Shown here one piece after another: positions 8,368-17,319 of a stretch of DNA of 56,832 nt (positions are counted from its first letter, which is position 1; each line of letters begins with the position of its first letter). Source of the stretch: Planctomicrobium piriforme. Its GTDB lineage: Bacteria > Planctomycetota > Planctomycetia > Pirellulales > UBA1268. The notes below the pieces were generated by a model that saw only the letters and a program-made list of their open reading frames with translations, ran no database searches and was not told where the DNA came from. The stretch spans positions 1 to 56,832 of the forward strand of contig CAMAVC010000010.1 in NCBI GenBank assembly GCA_945861585.1. The letters run 5' to 3'. The position numbers were made by a program, and so were the translations under genes.

Positions 8368-10383
8368 GTGAGACATTCTGGATTCTGCCAACGGCAGGGC
8401 GTGTTTCTTATAGCCTGCCTCGCGTCGATCGTGGGCCTGCAGTCCCGCGCCGACGACCCGCCGCGGTTCGTCGTGCCAGGCCACGAGCAGTCGATGAAGT
8501 CGCTCGAGGAGCTGCATGCCCTGCACGCCCCGCAGGCGTTCAACGCCTGCACACTCTGGGACGGCGTGCTGCCGCACGCGACACTCTGGACCGGGCCGGT
8601 GCCGCGGCAGCGGTATCGCGCCGCCCTGCTCGCCCGGCCGATCGACAGGCAAGGCTACGTGGCGACGCAGCAGCACCGCGGCCTCGCCCACAGCGACGGC
8701 TGGCCGTTTCCCAGCTGGCAGCAGGCCGGCGGCAAGGGGTTTCATTTCTCGACGCTCGGCGACGTGTGGGCCCTCCAGATCTTCAATCTGCAACCCCTCA
8801 CCTCCGCCGACGGCTGGGAAATCGACGGGGCAACCGTGGCGGGAATCGATCCGGTTCGCGGCCTCATGCTTCAAGCCACCTCCGACGTCGTCACGATCAC
8901 CACGCCCCCCTTCCGCTGCGGCACGATCGTCGCCCCCTTCGCCCGGATCGAATGGGCCGCCCGCGGGCTGGCGGCGGAGTCGCGGCCGGCCGTGTCGTGG
9001 CTGCTCGAAGGGGAGTCGGCATGGTCTCCCGAGCGACGGGGAGAGTTCCCCCGACTCGCGGCCGAGGACGGCCTCACGTTTGCCAACGTCCCGCTCTACC
9101 GCCAGCCTGCCTATGCGGGAATTCTCACCCGCTACCGGATCGTGATCGACCATGCCGCCGGCGCGGAGATCGATCTCAAGTCACTGATCACGGCGATCGA
9201 CACACGGCACCCGACCAACGGCTCGCTCTTCGTTCGGGCCAGCAGCGATTATTTCAACTGGACGGCCGATCTACCGTTCCTGCGGCAAAACATCGGCCGC
9301 ATGCGGCAGGCGCTCCACTTCACACTCAAGGAGTTTGCCGTCCGCGAGCAGAAGCACGTGTGGGTGCGCTGGGTGGGCCATGACGGCCGCAGTGGGCTCG
9401 ACTCGCTGCCCGACGGGACCACGAAGCCGCGCCTTGGCCTCGGCGTTGGCAACAACTACTGGGACCTGCTCCCGTTCGGCGGCCACGACGCCTACGCCAC
9501 GATCTATCTCTATACCGCGCTACGACGAATGGCCGACCTCGAGCGGGCGATCGCGGCCCATCCGGCCTGGGGCATCCCCGGCGACGGCGGCCCGTTTGCG
9601 GCCGACGACCTCACGGCCCTTGCCGAAACCGTCCGCGCGGATTTCCAGCAGCGGTTCTGGAGCCCGGCGACGGGCCGGTTCGTCGGCTGGATCGATGGCG
9701 AGGGCAAGGCCTACGACTACGGCTTCACGGTCATGAACCTCGAGGCGATCGATGCCGGCCTGCCTGCGCCCGAGCAGGCCCGGAGCATCCTCGACTGGCT
9801 CGACGGCAAACGGGAGGTCGAGGGCGACACCTCCCGCGGGGCCGACATCTACCACTGGCGGTTCGGCCCCCGGAGCACGACGCGGCGCAACGTCGAGACC
9901 TACGCCTGGGTATGGAGCCAACCACAGTTGATCCCCTGGGGCGGTCAGGTGCAGGACGGCGGCGGCGTGCTTGGCTTCAGCTACTACGACGTCATGGCCC
10001 GTCTGGAGGTGAACGGACCGGACGACGCGTGGCGGCGGCTCGAGGAGATCCTCGCCTGGTTCGGCGAGGTTCAGGCAGAGGGGGGCTACCGGCCCTACTA
10101 CACGAAGCCCGGACGCGGCACGCTGCAGGGAGGAGGTCCGCCCGGCGGCCTCGGCTTCGATCAGGAGTTCCTCGAGAGCGTGCTCGTGCCCCAGGTGCTG
10201 CTCTACGGGTTTCTGAGGTTCAGGCCCACTGCCGAGGGCTTCGAGACGCATCCCCGGCTGCCACAGGCCTGGCCCTCGCTCACGATCACGGGTATCCACC
10301 TGCACGATCGGGTGATCAGCGTCACGGCCGAGCGGGGCGGCCAGGTGCAGATCAACGATGTCGGGACCGTGGGAGGAAAGTAG
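8368..10383 (+). CDS. Exported six-hairpin-glycosidase-like protein
   Basis: A 671-residue protein with an N-terminal signal peptide (GVFLIACLASIVGLQSRADD). The body resembles alpha/alpha toroid glycoside hydrolases: KEFAVREQKHVWVRWVGHDG, LGLGVGNNYWDLLPFGGHDA, DYGFTVMNLEAIDAGL, then RNVETYAWVWSQPQLIPWGG, and a C-terminal beta segment with FLESVLVPQVLLYGFLRF. This suggests hydrolysis of an external glycan, but neither the GH family nor the substrate can be fixed by eye. The GTG at 8368 is preferred over the ATG at 8302 because it is preceded by GGAGAG at suitable spacing and puts the signal peptide at the N-terminus. It stands alone between the LamG remnant and the PEP-CTERM gene. Confidence 0.7.
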   Translation: MRHSGFCQRQGVFLIACLASIVGLQSRADDPPRFVVPGHEQSMKSLEELHALHAPQAFNACTLWDGVLPHATLWTGPVPRQRYRAALLARPIDRQGYVATQQHRGLAHSDGWPFPSWQQAGGKGFHFSTLGDVWALQIFNLQPLTSADGWEIDGATVAGIDPVRGLMLQATSDVVTITTPPFRCGTIVAPFARIEWAARGLAAESRPAVSWLLEGESAWSPERRGEFPRLAAEDGLTFANVPLYRQPAYAGILTRYRIVIDHAAGAEIDLKSLITAIDTRHPTNGSLFVRASSDYFNWTADLPFLRQNIGRMRQALHFTLKEFAVREQKHVWVRWVGHDGRSGLDSLPDGTTKPRLGLGVGNNYWDLLPFGGHDAYATIYLYTALRRMADLERAIAAHPAWGIPGDGGPFAADDLTALAETVRADFQQRFWSPATGRFVGWIDGEGKAYDYGFTVMNLEAIDAGLPAPEQARSILDWLDGKREVEGDTSRGADIYHWRFGPRSTTRRNVETYAWVWSQPQLIPWGGQVQDGGGVLGFSYYDVMARLEVNGPDDAWRRLEEILAWFGEVQAEGGYRPYYTKPGRGTLQGGGPPGGLGFDQEFLESVLVPQVLLYGFLRFRPTAEGFETHPRLPQAWPSLTITGIHLHDRVISVTAERGGQVQINDVGTVGGK

Positions 10384-10491
10384 CGCAATGAGCCGCAAAA
10401 ACCGCATTTTCGCAGCCGGGCGGCAGGGCGAATTTGGCAATGGTTTTGACGCGAATCGGCAATAGCCGGGCATCACTTGCGGATAGACTTT

Positions 10492-10523
10492 GGAGGCGTG
10501 AGGGGAACAGTCACTTCGCCTCC
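10492..10523. promoter_or_regulatory. Inverted repeat upstream of the PEP-CTERM gene
   Basis: GGAGGCG at 10492-10498 is the reverse complement of CGCCTCC at 10517-10523, with an 18-base loop. It lies 35 bp before the ATG of the PEP-CTERM gene, in the 175-bp gap after the glycosidase gene. It could be an operator, a 5' leader hairpin or a terminator of the preceding gene; it has no T run. The rest of the gap shows no gene. Confidence 0.3.
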
Positions 10524-10558
10524 CTCCAGTGTCTTTTTCAGTCGAGGATGCCACGCTC

Positions 10559-11407
10559 ATGAACACCCGTTCCATCGCTATCGCCTGTGCAGTAGCAAGC
10601 GCCTTGGTCATGGCCTCGCCTGGCTACGCCGTGACGATCGCCTACGTCGGCACTGAGCCCGGAAACGGCCCCTCTTTTGCGACACAAAACTGGTCGAACT
10701 CCGCCGTTGCGAAGCTCTTCGCTACCGGCACTTCGAACACGTATGGCAAGAATGGTTACTGGCAGATTCGGCCGATCGCGTATCCGCCGTCGAGCACGAT
10801 TTACTCGCCGGCGAGCGGCGGAAACGACCTCGGCGTCAGCGCCGGCTCATTCCCCACGCTATCCACTGGCACGTCTTCCCTTATCGGCAGTATGTCGGGG
10901 GGCGCGGGTGACTACGTGAACTTCAATAGCTACGCGATCTATCGCGGGCCTGACGGCTCTGCGCTCTACACGCAGGGCGGCCTGTCGGTGCCTGTCAACC
11001 AAGGGCCGTTCAACACGCCCAGTGGGAGCAACAACGGCTACTTTGGCGTTACGGCAACGTTCACACTCACGTACTCAGGCACCGTGCGTGTGGGAGTCGC
11101 TGTCGATTCGGTGAACGACGGCACCTACGCGCCGAACTACGTCGGCATCTACTCAGGTTCGACGGGCACGGTCTACTCGTCAGCGCTCACCCGCGACGGC
11201 ACGCCCGACATGGCCGTGTTCGACATCGTCAATCCCGCCGGGGAAACGTTCTCGGTTTCCCAATGGCAGCTGGCCGGCACGCAGAGCGCCTCGGCGATGA
11301 GCCTGATGACGTTCGACGTCATTCCGCTACCGGAGCCCTCTGGCTTCTCGATTCTGGCCGCCGCCGGCATTGTTGGTGGGCTTTTTGTTCGGCGGCGCCG
11401 GTCGTAA
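10559..11407 (+). CDS. PEP-CTERM sorting domain protein
   Basis: A 282-residue exported protein. The N-terminus is a signal peptide (SIAIACAVASALVMASPGYA). The body is rich in Gly, Ser, Thr and Tyr with low charge, typical of a beta-rich surface protein. The C-terminus has the PEP-CTERM sorting signal: PLPEPSG, a hydrophobic helix (FSILAAAGIVGGLFV) and a basic tail RRRRS. Such tails are recognised by exosortase-type systems in gram-negative bacteria with exopolysaccharide; no exosortase gene is in the window. The ATG at 10559 is chosen over one 30 bases upstream because it begins the signal peptide. The DUF1559 gene follows 31 bp downstream. Confidence 0.85.
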   Translation: MNTRSIAIACAVASALVMASPGYAVTIAYVGTEPGNGPSFATQNWSNSAVAKLFATGTSNTYGKNGYWQIRPIAYPPSSTIYSPASGGNDLGVSAGSFPTLSTGTSSLIGSMSGGAGDYVNFNSYAIYRGPDGSALYTQGGLSVPVNQGPFNTPSGSNNGYFGVTATFTLTYSGTVRVGVAVDSVNDGTYAPNYVGIYSGSTGTVYSSALTRDGTPDMAVFDIVNPAGETFSVSQWQLAGTQSASAMSLMTFDVIPLPEPSGFSILAAAGIVGGLFVRRRRS

Positions 11408-11438
11408 CCGACTGTTCACCACGCCAACTAGGTGCCCG

Positions 11439-12467
11439 ATGTGCCGTCCCGACGCCGCGTTCGCAGGCCGTCGCAATTCGGCACGCCGCGGCTTCACATT
11501 GGTCGAGCTGCTCGTGGTCATTGCGATCATCGGGCTGCTGATCGCGCTCCTCTTGCCGGCTGTACAAGCGGCACGCGAGTCGGCCCGCCGCTCCAACTGC
11601 ACAAACAATCTCAAGCAGCTCGGGCTCGCGTTGCAGGGCCACGCGAACCTCAGAAAAACATTCCCGATGGGAGCGCAGACCCAACTCGACACCATCGAGC
11701 CCGCCGTCAACGGCGTCACATACGGCAGACGCCGTTGGTCATGGTCCGTGTACGTGCTGCCATTCCTCGAGCAACAGCCGTTGTACGACGCGCAGTGGAA
11801 CCACTACCAAAGCTCCAAATGGCAGGACGGCGGACCTGACGGTTCCTCGGCGTCGTATACCGACCTGCCCCAGAAAGGCACAGCCGTGAACAGCTTCATG
11901 TGTCCCTCCGACCCGACCAACCCCAAGCTGTTCAGTCAGGATGGCCCCACGTCATCGAACAACCAGGGATTCCACGGCAACTATCTGTTAAATGCCGGCA
12001 GTGAGGCTTTTGGCACGACCTCCGCGAACTCCTCGCAACGGAACGGCATCTCGTTTCCACTCTCGGCCGTCGCCTTCAAGGACGTCACCGACGGCCTGTC
12101 GAAGACGCTTGCGGCCAGCGAGATCATGCTCATTCCTGAGCCGGTCGGCGGCGGCCTGCCGGTGATCGACACCCGCGGCCGCTACCACAACAACCTGCAC
12201 GGGGGCTCGAGCCTGAGCACGCTCTATCCCCCAAACACGACCGTCTCGGACAAGCTACCCTACTGCTCCAATACCCTGTCGCTCGCCCCCTGCAACGGCG
12301 GCAGCGGCGCCAACCACGTGATCTCGGCCCGCAGTCACCATCGGGGTGGCGTAAATGCCACGTTCGCCGACGGCGCGGTTCGCTTCATCAGCAACGCAGT
12401 CGACCCACTTCTCTGGCAGGCAGCCGGGAGCCGCAACGGTGGGGAGGCGACAAGTGGCGCTGATTGA
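11439..12467 (+). CDS. DUF1559 protein with prepilin-type N-terminus
   Basis: A 342-residue protein with a class III prepilin signal: RRGFTLVELLVVIAIIGLLI, with G-F-T-L-V-E cleavage context and hydrophobic helix. It is followed by LPAVQAARESARR and NLKQLGLALQGH, the planctomycete DUF1559 hallmark, and near the C-terminus H-RGGVNATFA-DG, the H-x9-DG motif. These pseudopilin-like proteins form very large families in planctomycetes; their role is not established. The ATG at 11439 is chosen since it lies shortly before the prepilin peptide. The stop overlaps the start of the lipoprotein gene by 14 bases, so the two are probably coexpressed. Confidence 0.9.
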   Translation: MCRPDAAFAGRRNSARRGFTLVELLVVIAIIGLLIALLLPAVQAARESARRSNCTNNLKQLGLALQGHANLRKTFPMGAQTQLDTIEPAVNGVTYGRRRWSWSVYVLPFLEQQPLYDAQWNHYQSSKWQDGGPDGSSASYTDLPQKGTAVNSFMCPSDPTNPKLFSQDGPTSSNNQGFHGNYLLNAGSEAFGTTSANSSQRNGISFPLSAVAFKDVTDGLSKTLAASEIMLIPEPVGGGLPVIDTRGRYHNNLHGGSSLSTLYPPNTTVSDKLPYCSNTLSLAPCNGGSGANHVISARSHHRGGVNATFADGAVRFISNAVDPLLWQAAGSRNGGEATSGAD

Positions 12468-12855
12468 CCGGCTCCGGCTCGCAGCCATCGTTCTCATCAT
12501 GGCCGGTTGCTCCAGCGACGGCCTCGTCATGAGCACAGGCACCGTGACCTGCGACGGCCAGACCGTCGCCGACGGAGCGATCTCATTTCACCCGTTCGAG
12601 AAGGGCGTGGCCCCGCAGGGCGGCCGAATCATCAGCGGCGAGTACAGCATCCGCGGGCGCCCCGGGCGGCAGCGGGTCGAGATCGTGGCCTCGCGGCCAA
12701 AGGCGAACGCCCCGGAACTCACACCCGGCATGAAGCCGATGGAGCAGTTTCTTCCAGCTCGGTACAACACGGCGTCGACGCTCGAAGTGGATGTCACCGC
12801 CGACGGCCGCAACGTCTTCGACTTCGACTTGCAGACCGCGCCGCCCGAGCGTTGA
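12454..12855 (+). CDS. Small lipoprotein that follows DUF1559 genes
   Basis: A 133-residue lipoprotein. The N-terminus has a charged start, a hydrophobic segment and a lipobox ending LIMAGC. After it comes a beta-sandwich-like pattern, TGTVTCDGQTVADGAISFHP with later GGRIISGEYSIRG and RQRVEIVA, which recalls transthyretin or carboxypeptidase-regulatory-like folds. The GTG at 12454 is chosen: GGGGAGG lies 6 bases upstream, the overlap with DUF1559 is 14 bases, and this start puts the lipobox at the normal position. Pairing of such lipoproteins with DUF1559 proteins is familiar in planctomycetes; a shared surface or pilus-like function is inference. Confidence 0.75.
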   Translation: MALIDRLRLAAIVLIMAGCSSDGLVMSTGTVTCDGQTVADGAISFHPFEKGVAPQGGRIISGEYSIRGRPGRQRVEIVASRPKANAPELTPGMKPMEQFLPARYNTASTLEVDVTADGRNVFDFDLQTAPPER

Positions 12856-12857
12856 GC

Positions 12858-14099
12858 TCACGAGCCGCGGCGCGATGCGTGGCGTGGCTGTGCGCCGGGT
12901 TTCTCCCGGCATGAGCGGGCCGTCTTGCGAAATTGCATCGGAGACATCCCGACGACCGACTTGAAGACATTGCACAGCTGCGGGGCGTGTGCGAATCCGG
13001 AACGCACCGAAATCACGAGCAGCTTATCGTCTGTCTCCACGAGCAGCCGCTTGGCCTCGGCCACCTTCGTTCGCTGCAATTCGTCGTGGATCGTGCGGCC
13101 GAAAACCCGTTGAAACTTGCGGTCGAGCAGCCTCCGCGGCACGCCCACCTCCGTGGCAATGTCGACGGCCGACACGTCGGTGCAGCCCTTGGCCTGGATG
13201 ATCCGGAGGGCTTTCCGCAGGTCGGCATCCTCGACGGCCATCACGTCGCTGCTTCCCCGCACGATCAATTCCGAAGGCGGCACGAAGACCACGGCCGACG
13301 GCGGCCGGCCGGCGCGTATCGCTGCGTCGAGCATGCGCGCCGCCTCATGGCCGATCCGGGGCCAGTCGTGCGTGATGCTCGTGAGCCCGGGCTTGGCCAG
13401 CCCGCAGAGCACCTCGTCGGCACCGATCCCCACCACGGCCACGTCGTCGGGGACCGTCATCCCGCCATGCCGGCAGGCCTCGATGATCCGCACGGCCCGG
13501 ACATCGCTGGCGGCGATCACCCCGGCAGGCTTCGGCAGGCTTGCGAGCCACCCCGTGATCGCGTCCGTGTCTTCCTCGTCGTTTCGCCCTCTGCGAATCG
13601 CCGTCCGCCGTGGGTCGAAAACGTCGATGGTGCAGCCGAGGTCCGCGGCATGGCGTCCCACCGAATCGCACAGCTCCTTCACGGCAGCGGTGGCTCCCGG
13701 CACGAACGCGAGGTGGCGCAGGCCGCGTTCGGCCAGATGCGACACGCCGAGCCGCACCGCTGCTTCGTCGTCTGGATAGACGCCCGGCAGGGGCGACGCG
13801 GGCATGCTCCCGCGCACGTGCACGACCGCCCGCCGACCGGCCCGCCACGGCCGCGGCAACGACGACTCCTCGAGGCCGCTGATCAGCCCGTGGCCGTTCC
13901 AACGAAGGAGCCAGCCCGAGACCGGGACACCCCGCTCACGATCGTCGACCGTGATCATCCAGCCTTCGTGCTGGTCCATCCACCGCGAGACGCCCTGCAG
14001 CATGCCGCGGCTGAACGAGGCCGATGCCTCGATGACGATCGCCACCTCGCGGGCGGAGACGGACGTTCGAGTCGGGGTAGGAGCGTTGTGGGTCGGCAT
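12858..14099 (-). CDS. XylR-like transcriptional regulator (LacI-type sensor, AraC-type DNA binding)
   Basis: A sugar-responsive type of regulator. The N-terminal two thirds match a periplasmic-binding/LacI sensor fold (VAIVIEASASFSRGMLQGV, VYPDDEAAVRLGVSHLAERG, GVIAASDVRAVRIIEACR, DDVAVVGIGADEVLCGLAKP). The C-terminal 110 residues are an AraC helix-turn-helix pair (VSAVDIATEVGVPRRLLDRK and LLVISVRSGFAHAPQLCNVF, ending VVGMSPMQFRK). The ATG at 14099 gives 413 residues; a GTG at 14135 would add 12. The gene converges on the lipoprotein gene with a 2-bp gap and lies about 130 bp beyond msrA. Its target genes are not evident here. Confidence 0.85.
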   Translation of the reverse strand: MPTHNAPTPTRTSVSAREVAIVIEASASFSRGMLQGVSRWMDQHEGWMITVDDRERGVPVSGWLLRWNGHGLISGLEESSLPRPWRAGRRAVVHVRGSMPASPLPGVYPDDEAAVRLGVSHLAERGLRHLAFVPGATAAVKELCDSVGRHAADLGCTIDVFDPRRTAIRRGRNDEEDTDAITGWLASLPKPAGVIAASDVRAVRIIEACRHGGMTVPDDVAVVGIGADEVLCGLAKPGLTSITHDWPRIGHEAARMLDAAIRAGRPPSAVVFVPPSELIVRGSSDVMAVEDADLRKALRIIQAKGCTDVSAVDIATEVGVPRRLLDRKFQRVFGRTIHDELQRTKVAEAKRLLVETDDKLLVISVRSGFAHAPQLCNVFKSVVGMSPMQFRKTARSCREKPGAQPRHASRRGS

Positions 14100-14233
14100 G
14101 CGCGGAAGGGGGTGGAAAACTCTTCGTTCCCTCACTCCGACACGGTAAAGCGCTCCCCCTGCTTCAGTCCATAACTCAAATCCACCTTCGCATGACCGGA
14201 AACGTCATCTGGTGAAACGCGGCTGCCCCGCGG

Positions 14234-14851
14234 CTACTTCACCAGGTCCTTGAAGACCTTGCGGACCTTTTCCACCTTCGGCGCCGCCACGGCCTGGCAG
14301 TAGGGCTGGAAGGGGTTGTTGGCGAAATAGTCCTGGTGGTAGTCCTCGGCGGCGTAAAACGTGCTTGCTGGCGTCACCTCCGTGACGATCTTCCCGGGAA
14401 ACACCCGCGCCGCATCGAGCTTCGCGATCACCTCCTCGGCGATTCGCTTCTGCTCGGCGTCGTGGTAGAAGACGCCCGAGCGATACTGCGTGCCCACGTC
14501 GGCCCCCTGCCGATTGAGCGTGGTCGGGTCGTGCGTCGCGAAAAACACCTCGAGCAGTTTCTCGAAGGGCACGATCTCGGGCTCGTACTCGATCTCGATC
14601 GCCTCGGCGTGGCCGGTCATCCCGGTGCACACCTGCTTGTACGTGGGGTTCGGCACCTGGCCGCCGAGGTAGCCGCTCGTGACGCTCTTCACGCCCTTGA
14701 GCTGGGCATACACCGCCTCCGTGCACCAGAAGCACCCTCCCGCGAACGTCGCCTTGGCGAGCGTTTCGTCGCCATCCGCGGCCCGTCCGTGCCCCACACC
14801 GAAGCCCGTCATGATGCATGCTCCTGCCAGGATGATCGTTCGACGTTTCAT
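14234..14851 (-). CDS. msrA: Exported peptide methionine sulfoxide reductase MsrA
   Basis: A 205-residue enzyme that reduces methionine-S-sulfoxide in proteins. Residues 1-24 form a signal peptide ([20 protein letters not shown]), so it should act outside the cytoplasm. The catalytic motif is [10 protein letters not shown] with Cys40 as the nucleophile; [24 protein letters not shown] and EDYHQDYF complete the family pattern. The ATG at 14851 has AGGAGGTG nearby as a ribosome binding site. It follows mpg by 26 bases on the same strand. Directly after the stop, CGCGG and CCGCG (14218-14232) could pair as a weak terminator, but there is little T run. Confidence 0.93.
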   Translation of the reverse strand: MKRRTIILAGACIMTGFGVGHGRAADGDETLAKATFAGGCFWCTEAVYAQLKGVKSVTSGYLGGQVPNPTYKQVCTGMTGHAEAIEIEYEPEIVPFEKLLEVFFATHDPTTLNRQGADVGTQYRSGVFYHDAEQKRIAEEVIAKLDAARVFPGKIVTEVTPASTFYAAEDYHQDYFANNPFQPYCQAVAAPKVEKVRKVFKDLVK

Positions 14852-14877
14852 GGCTCGCACCTCCTCGATCGATTCGT

Positions 14878-15435
14878 TCAGATCATTGTAGGGAGTTTGG
14901 CAGGATCGACGACGAACCGCAGCGGCTTCTCGGCCCAGGCGCCCGCATAGCCCACGCCGATCCGGGGCGTGCGGCTGATGGCCCGTGGTGGAATCGGCTC
15001 GCCCGCTTCGAGCCAAAGACCGGTCGTCCTGGCGGCGGCACGGCCGTCGAACGCCTTGTCGATGCCGAGCCCCCGCGTCACCCGCCCCGGCCCGACGAAT
15101 TCGCCGGCGCCGCGGATCAGCACCGCGGCCGGCACGCCCTCGGCGCCGGTCACGACGTTCAGCATCCAGTGCATGCCGTAACACAGATAGACATACCACC
15201 GGCCCGCCGGGCCGAACATCACGGCGTTTCGCTTTGTCATCCCCTTCGAGCCGTGACAGGCGAGATCGTGCGCCCCAAGGTAGGCCTCCGTCTCGAAGAC
15301 GACATACCGCGACAAGCCGCCGTCGGGAGCCCGCACCACGAGCCTCGCCCCCAGCAGGTCGCGGGCCACGCGGTCGGCCGGCCGCTCATAGAAGGCTGCG
15401 GCGAGGGGCTGTGATGAACGTGGCATATCGGGCAT
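14878..15435 (-). CDS. mpg: 3-methyladenine DNA glycosylase (AAG/MPG family)
   Basis: A 185-residue base-excision enzyme that removes alkylated purines. The family pattern is clear: [84 protein letters not shown]. Glu in FETEAY corresponds to the catalytic base. The ATG at 15435 (MPDMPRSS) is chosen; a second in-frame ATG at 15426 and an earlier start are possible. The gene is divergent from ychF with about 50 bp between the starts and is followed by msrA, a pairing that fits damage repair. Confidence 0.92.
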   Translation of the reverse strand: MPDMPRSSQPLAAAFYERPADRVARDLLGARLVVRAPDGGLSRYVVFETEAYLGAHDLACHGSKGMTKRNAVMFGPAGRWYVYLCYGMHWMLNVVTGAEGVPAAVLIRGAGEFVGPGRVTRGLGIDKAFDGRAAARTTGLWLEAGEPIPPRAISRTPRIGVGYAGAWAEKPLRFVVDPAKLPTMI

Positions 15436-15485
15436 TATGATGCCTCGTTCACTCGAATCGAAATCGCGGAGCACCCCCCACTCTC

Positions 15486-16577
15486 ATGGAAGCAGGCATC
15501 GTCGGACTGCCGAACGTCGGCAAGAGCACCCTCTTCAACGCCCTCACGCAATCGAAGGCCGCCCAGAGCGCGAACTATCCGTTCTGCACGATCGAGCCCA
15601 ACGAGGGAATGGTGAGCGTGCCCGACGACCGGCTCGAGCGGATCACGAAGTTCATCCCGCCGCAGAAGGTGATCCCCGCCGCGCTCAAGCTCGTCGACAT
15701 CGCCGGCATCGTGAAGGGGGCGAGCGAGGGCGAGGGCCTCGGCAACAAGTTTCTCTCCCACATCCGCGAGGTCGATGCGATCCTCCAGGTGGTGCGCTGC
15801 TTCGAGGACCCCGACGTGATCCACGTGGCGGGCACGGTGAACCCGGTGTCCGACATGGAGACGATCGAGATCGAGCTCATGCTCGCCGACATCCAGCACC
15901 TCGACAATCTTTTGCCGAAGGCGGAGCGGGCGGCGAAGAGCACCGACAAGGAGGCGAAGCTCAAGGTCGAGGCGATGAAAAAGTGCCTCGCTCACTTAAG
16001 CGAGCAGAAGCCGCTGCGGACGCTTGCGCTCGACGAGGCCGAGAGGAAGGCCGTCAAGGAGTTCGGCCTGCTCACCGCGAAGCCGATCCTCTACGTGGCC
16101 AACGTCGACGAGAGCGACCTCGCCGGCAAGGGCCCGCTCGTGCAGGCCGTTCGCGCCGCAGCCGCGAAGGCGGGCGCCGAGGTGGTGCCCGTGTGCGCGA
16201 AGCTCGAAGCGGAGATTGCCGAGCTCGATCCGGCCGACCGCGCCGAGATGCTCTCCGGCGCCGGGCTCACGGAGCCGTCGCTCGCCGCGCTCGCCCGCGC
16301 CGCCTACAAGACGCTCGGCCTGCAGAGCTACTTCACGGCCGGCGAAAAGGAGGTTCGCGCGTGGACGGTCCCCGTCGGCGCGCTCGCCCCGCAGGCGGCC
16401 GGCGTGATCCACACCGACTTCGAAAAGGGCTTCATCCGCGCCGAGATCTATTCGCTCGAGGATCTCGAGCAGTTTCACACCGAGAAAGACATCCGCGCCC
16501 ACGGCAAGCTCCGCGTCGAGGGCAAGGACTACGAGATGCGCGACGGCGACATCTGCCACTTCCTCGTGAATCGCTGA
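15486..16577 (+). CDS. ychF: Ribosome-binding ATPase YchF (Obg family)
   Basis: A 363-residue P-loop NTPase, full family length. [15 protein letters not shown] is the P-loop; [20 protein letters not shown] is the switch II region with the hydrophobic residue in place of catalytic Gln; NVDE replaces the NKxD guanine motif, which explains ATP preference in this family. A coiled-coil insertion follows and the C-terminus is a TGS domain ([20 protein letters not shown]). It acts in the cytosol on ribosomes and in stress responses. A short formyltransferase gene follows 31 bp downstream. Confidence 0.96.
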   Translation: MEAGIVGLPNVGKSTLFNALTQSKAAQSANYPFCTIEPNEGMVSVPDDRLERITKFIPPQKVIPAALKLVDIAGIVKGASEGEGLGNKFLSHIREVDAILQVVRCFEDPDVIHVAGTVNPVSDMETIEIELMLADIQHLDNLLPKAERAAKSTDKEAKLKVEAMKKCLAHLSEQKPLRTLALDEAERKAVKEFGLLTAKPILYVANVDESDLAGKGPLVQAVRAAAAKAGAEVVPVCAKLEAEIAELDPADRAEMLSGAGLTEPSLAALARAAYKTLGLQSYFTAGEKEVRAWTVPVGALAPQAAGVIHTDFEKGFIRAEIYSLEDLEQFHTEKDIRAHGKLRVEGKDYEMRDGDICHFLVNR

Positions 16578-16608
16578 CGTCGCCCTCTCACCCGATCTGC
16601 GTCGCCCC

Positions 16609-17277
16609 ATGCCCGGCGCCTCCGCCTTGTTGATCACCAGCCCACCCCTGGCCGACGCGGCCCGGGCGCTGCTCGAGCGCTGGGCCCCAGACGCGAGGTT
16701 TGTCGTGTGGACGCCGGGCGATCGGGCGGCAGCCCAGGCCCTCCGCCAAGACCTGCTCCGGCAACGCTGGTCGTGGGGCATGTCGTTCTACAACGACTAT
16801 CTGTTCAACGCCGCAGAGATCGCCCAGTTCACGGATCTGTTCAATATTCATCCCGCGCTGCCTGCCATCCGGGGCCGCGGCTACGACGTGTTGCCCTTGA
16901 TCGAACGACACGGCGAATACGGCGTCACGCTGCACCGGGTCGACGAAGCCATCGACGCGGGCTCCATCCTGCGCACCGTCGCCCGCCCCCTGCCTGCGGA
17001 CTGTTGCCGGCAGCGGCTGCGTGAGCTCAATCAAGCCGCCTCGCTCGCCCTCCTGGCCGAGACGCTGAACCAGCTCCAGCAGCACGGCCCCCGCCAGCTG
17101 GCGGCAGACGCGGAGCGACTCGGCTGGTGCTGGTCCGGCCCCTGTCACCGTGAACGCACGATCGATGAACGGCTGGCCCTCCTCGCAGCCAGCCAGCCCC
17201 GGCACCCGGCCTTGTGCGGCTGGCGCGGGCTGCGCTGCCCGGTCTGTCGCGATCCGGCCCCGCACCATCCCAGTTGA
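16609..17277 (+). CDS. Short formyltransferase-family protein
   Basis: A 222-residue protein of the formyltransferase fold (methionyl-tRNA, GAR and sugar N-formyltransferases). The catalytic triad can be placed: Asn79 and His81 in FNIHPALPAIRG and Asp117 in GVTLHRVDEAIDAGSI. It lacks the C-terminal domain of methionyl-tRNA formyltransferase (about 310 residues in total), so a role on an amino sugar or other amine is more likely. The substrate is not known. The C-terminus has a Cys-containing tail (CGWRGLRCPVC). It probably shares a transcript with ychF and converges on the RND pump gene 42 bp away. Confidence 0.75.
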   Translation: MPGASALLITSPPLADAARALLERWAPDARFVVWTPGDRAAAQALRQDLLRQRWSWGMSFYNDYLFNAAEIAQFTDLFNIHPALPAIRGRGYDVLPLIERHGEYGVTLHRVDEAIDAGSILRTVARPLPADCCRQRLRELNQAASLALLAETLNQLQQHGPRQLAADAERLGWCWSGPCHRERTIDERLALLAASQPRHPALCGWRGLRCPVCRDPAPHHPS

Positions 17278-17287
17278 AGCACTCACT

Positions 17288-17305
17288 GTGCGGCCCCGCC
17301 CGCAC
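17288..17305. terminator. Hairpin between converging genes
   Basis: GTGCGG (17288-17293) pairs with CCGCAC (17300-17305) around a 6-base loop in the 42-bp gap between the converging formyltransferase and RND genes. The position suits a shared terminator, but neither side has a T run. Confidence 0.35.
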
Positions 17306-17319
17306 GTGCCACGCACGTC

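Noticed and set aside
14218-14232. Strong terminator after msrA
   Set aside because: The stem is only five base pairs and the T run is short; it is mentioned only in the msrA entry.
16609-17277. Methionyl-tRNA formyltransferase (fmt)
   Set aside because: The protein is about 90 residues too short and lacks the C-terminal tRNA-binding domain.
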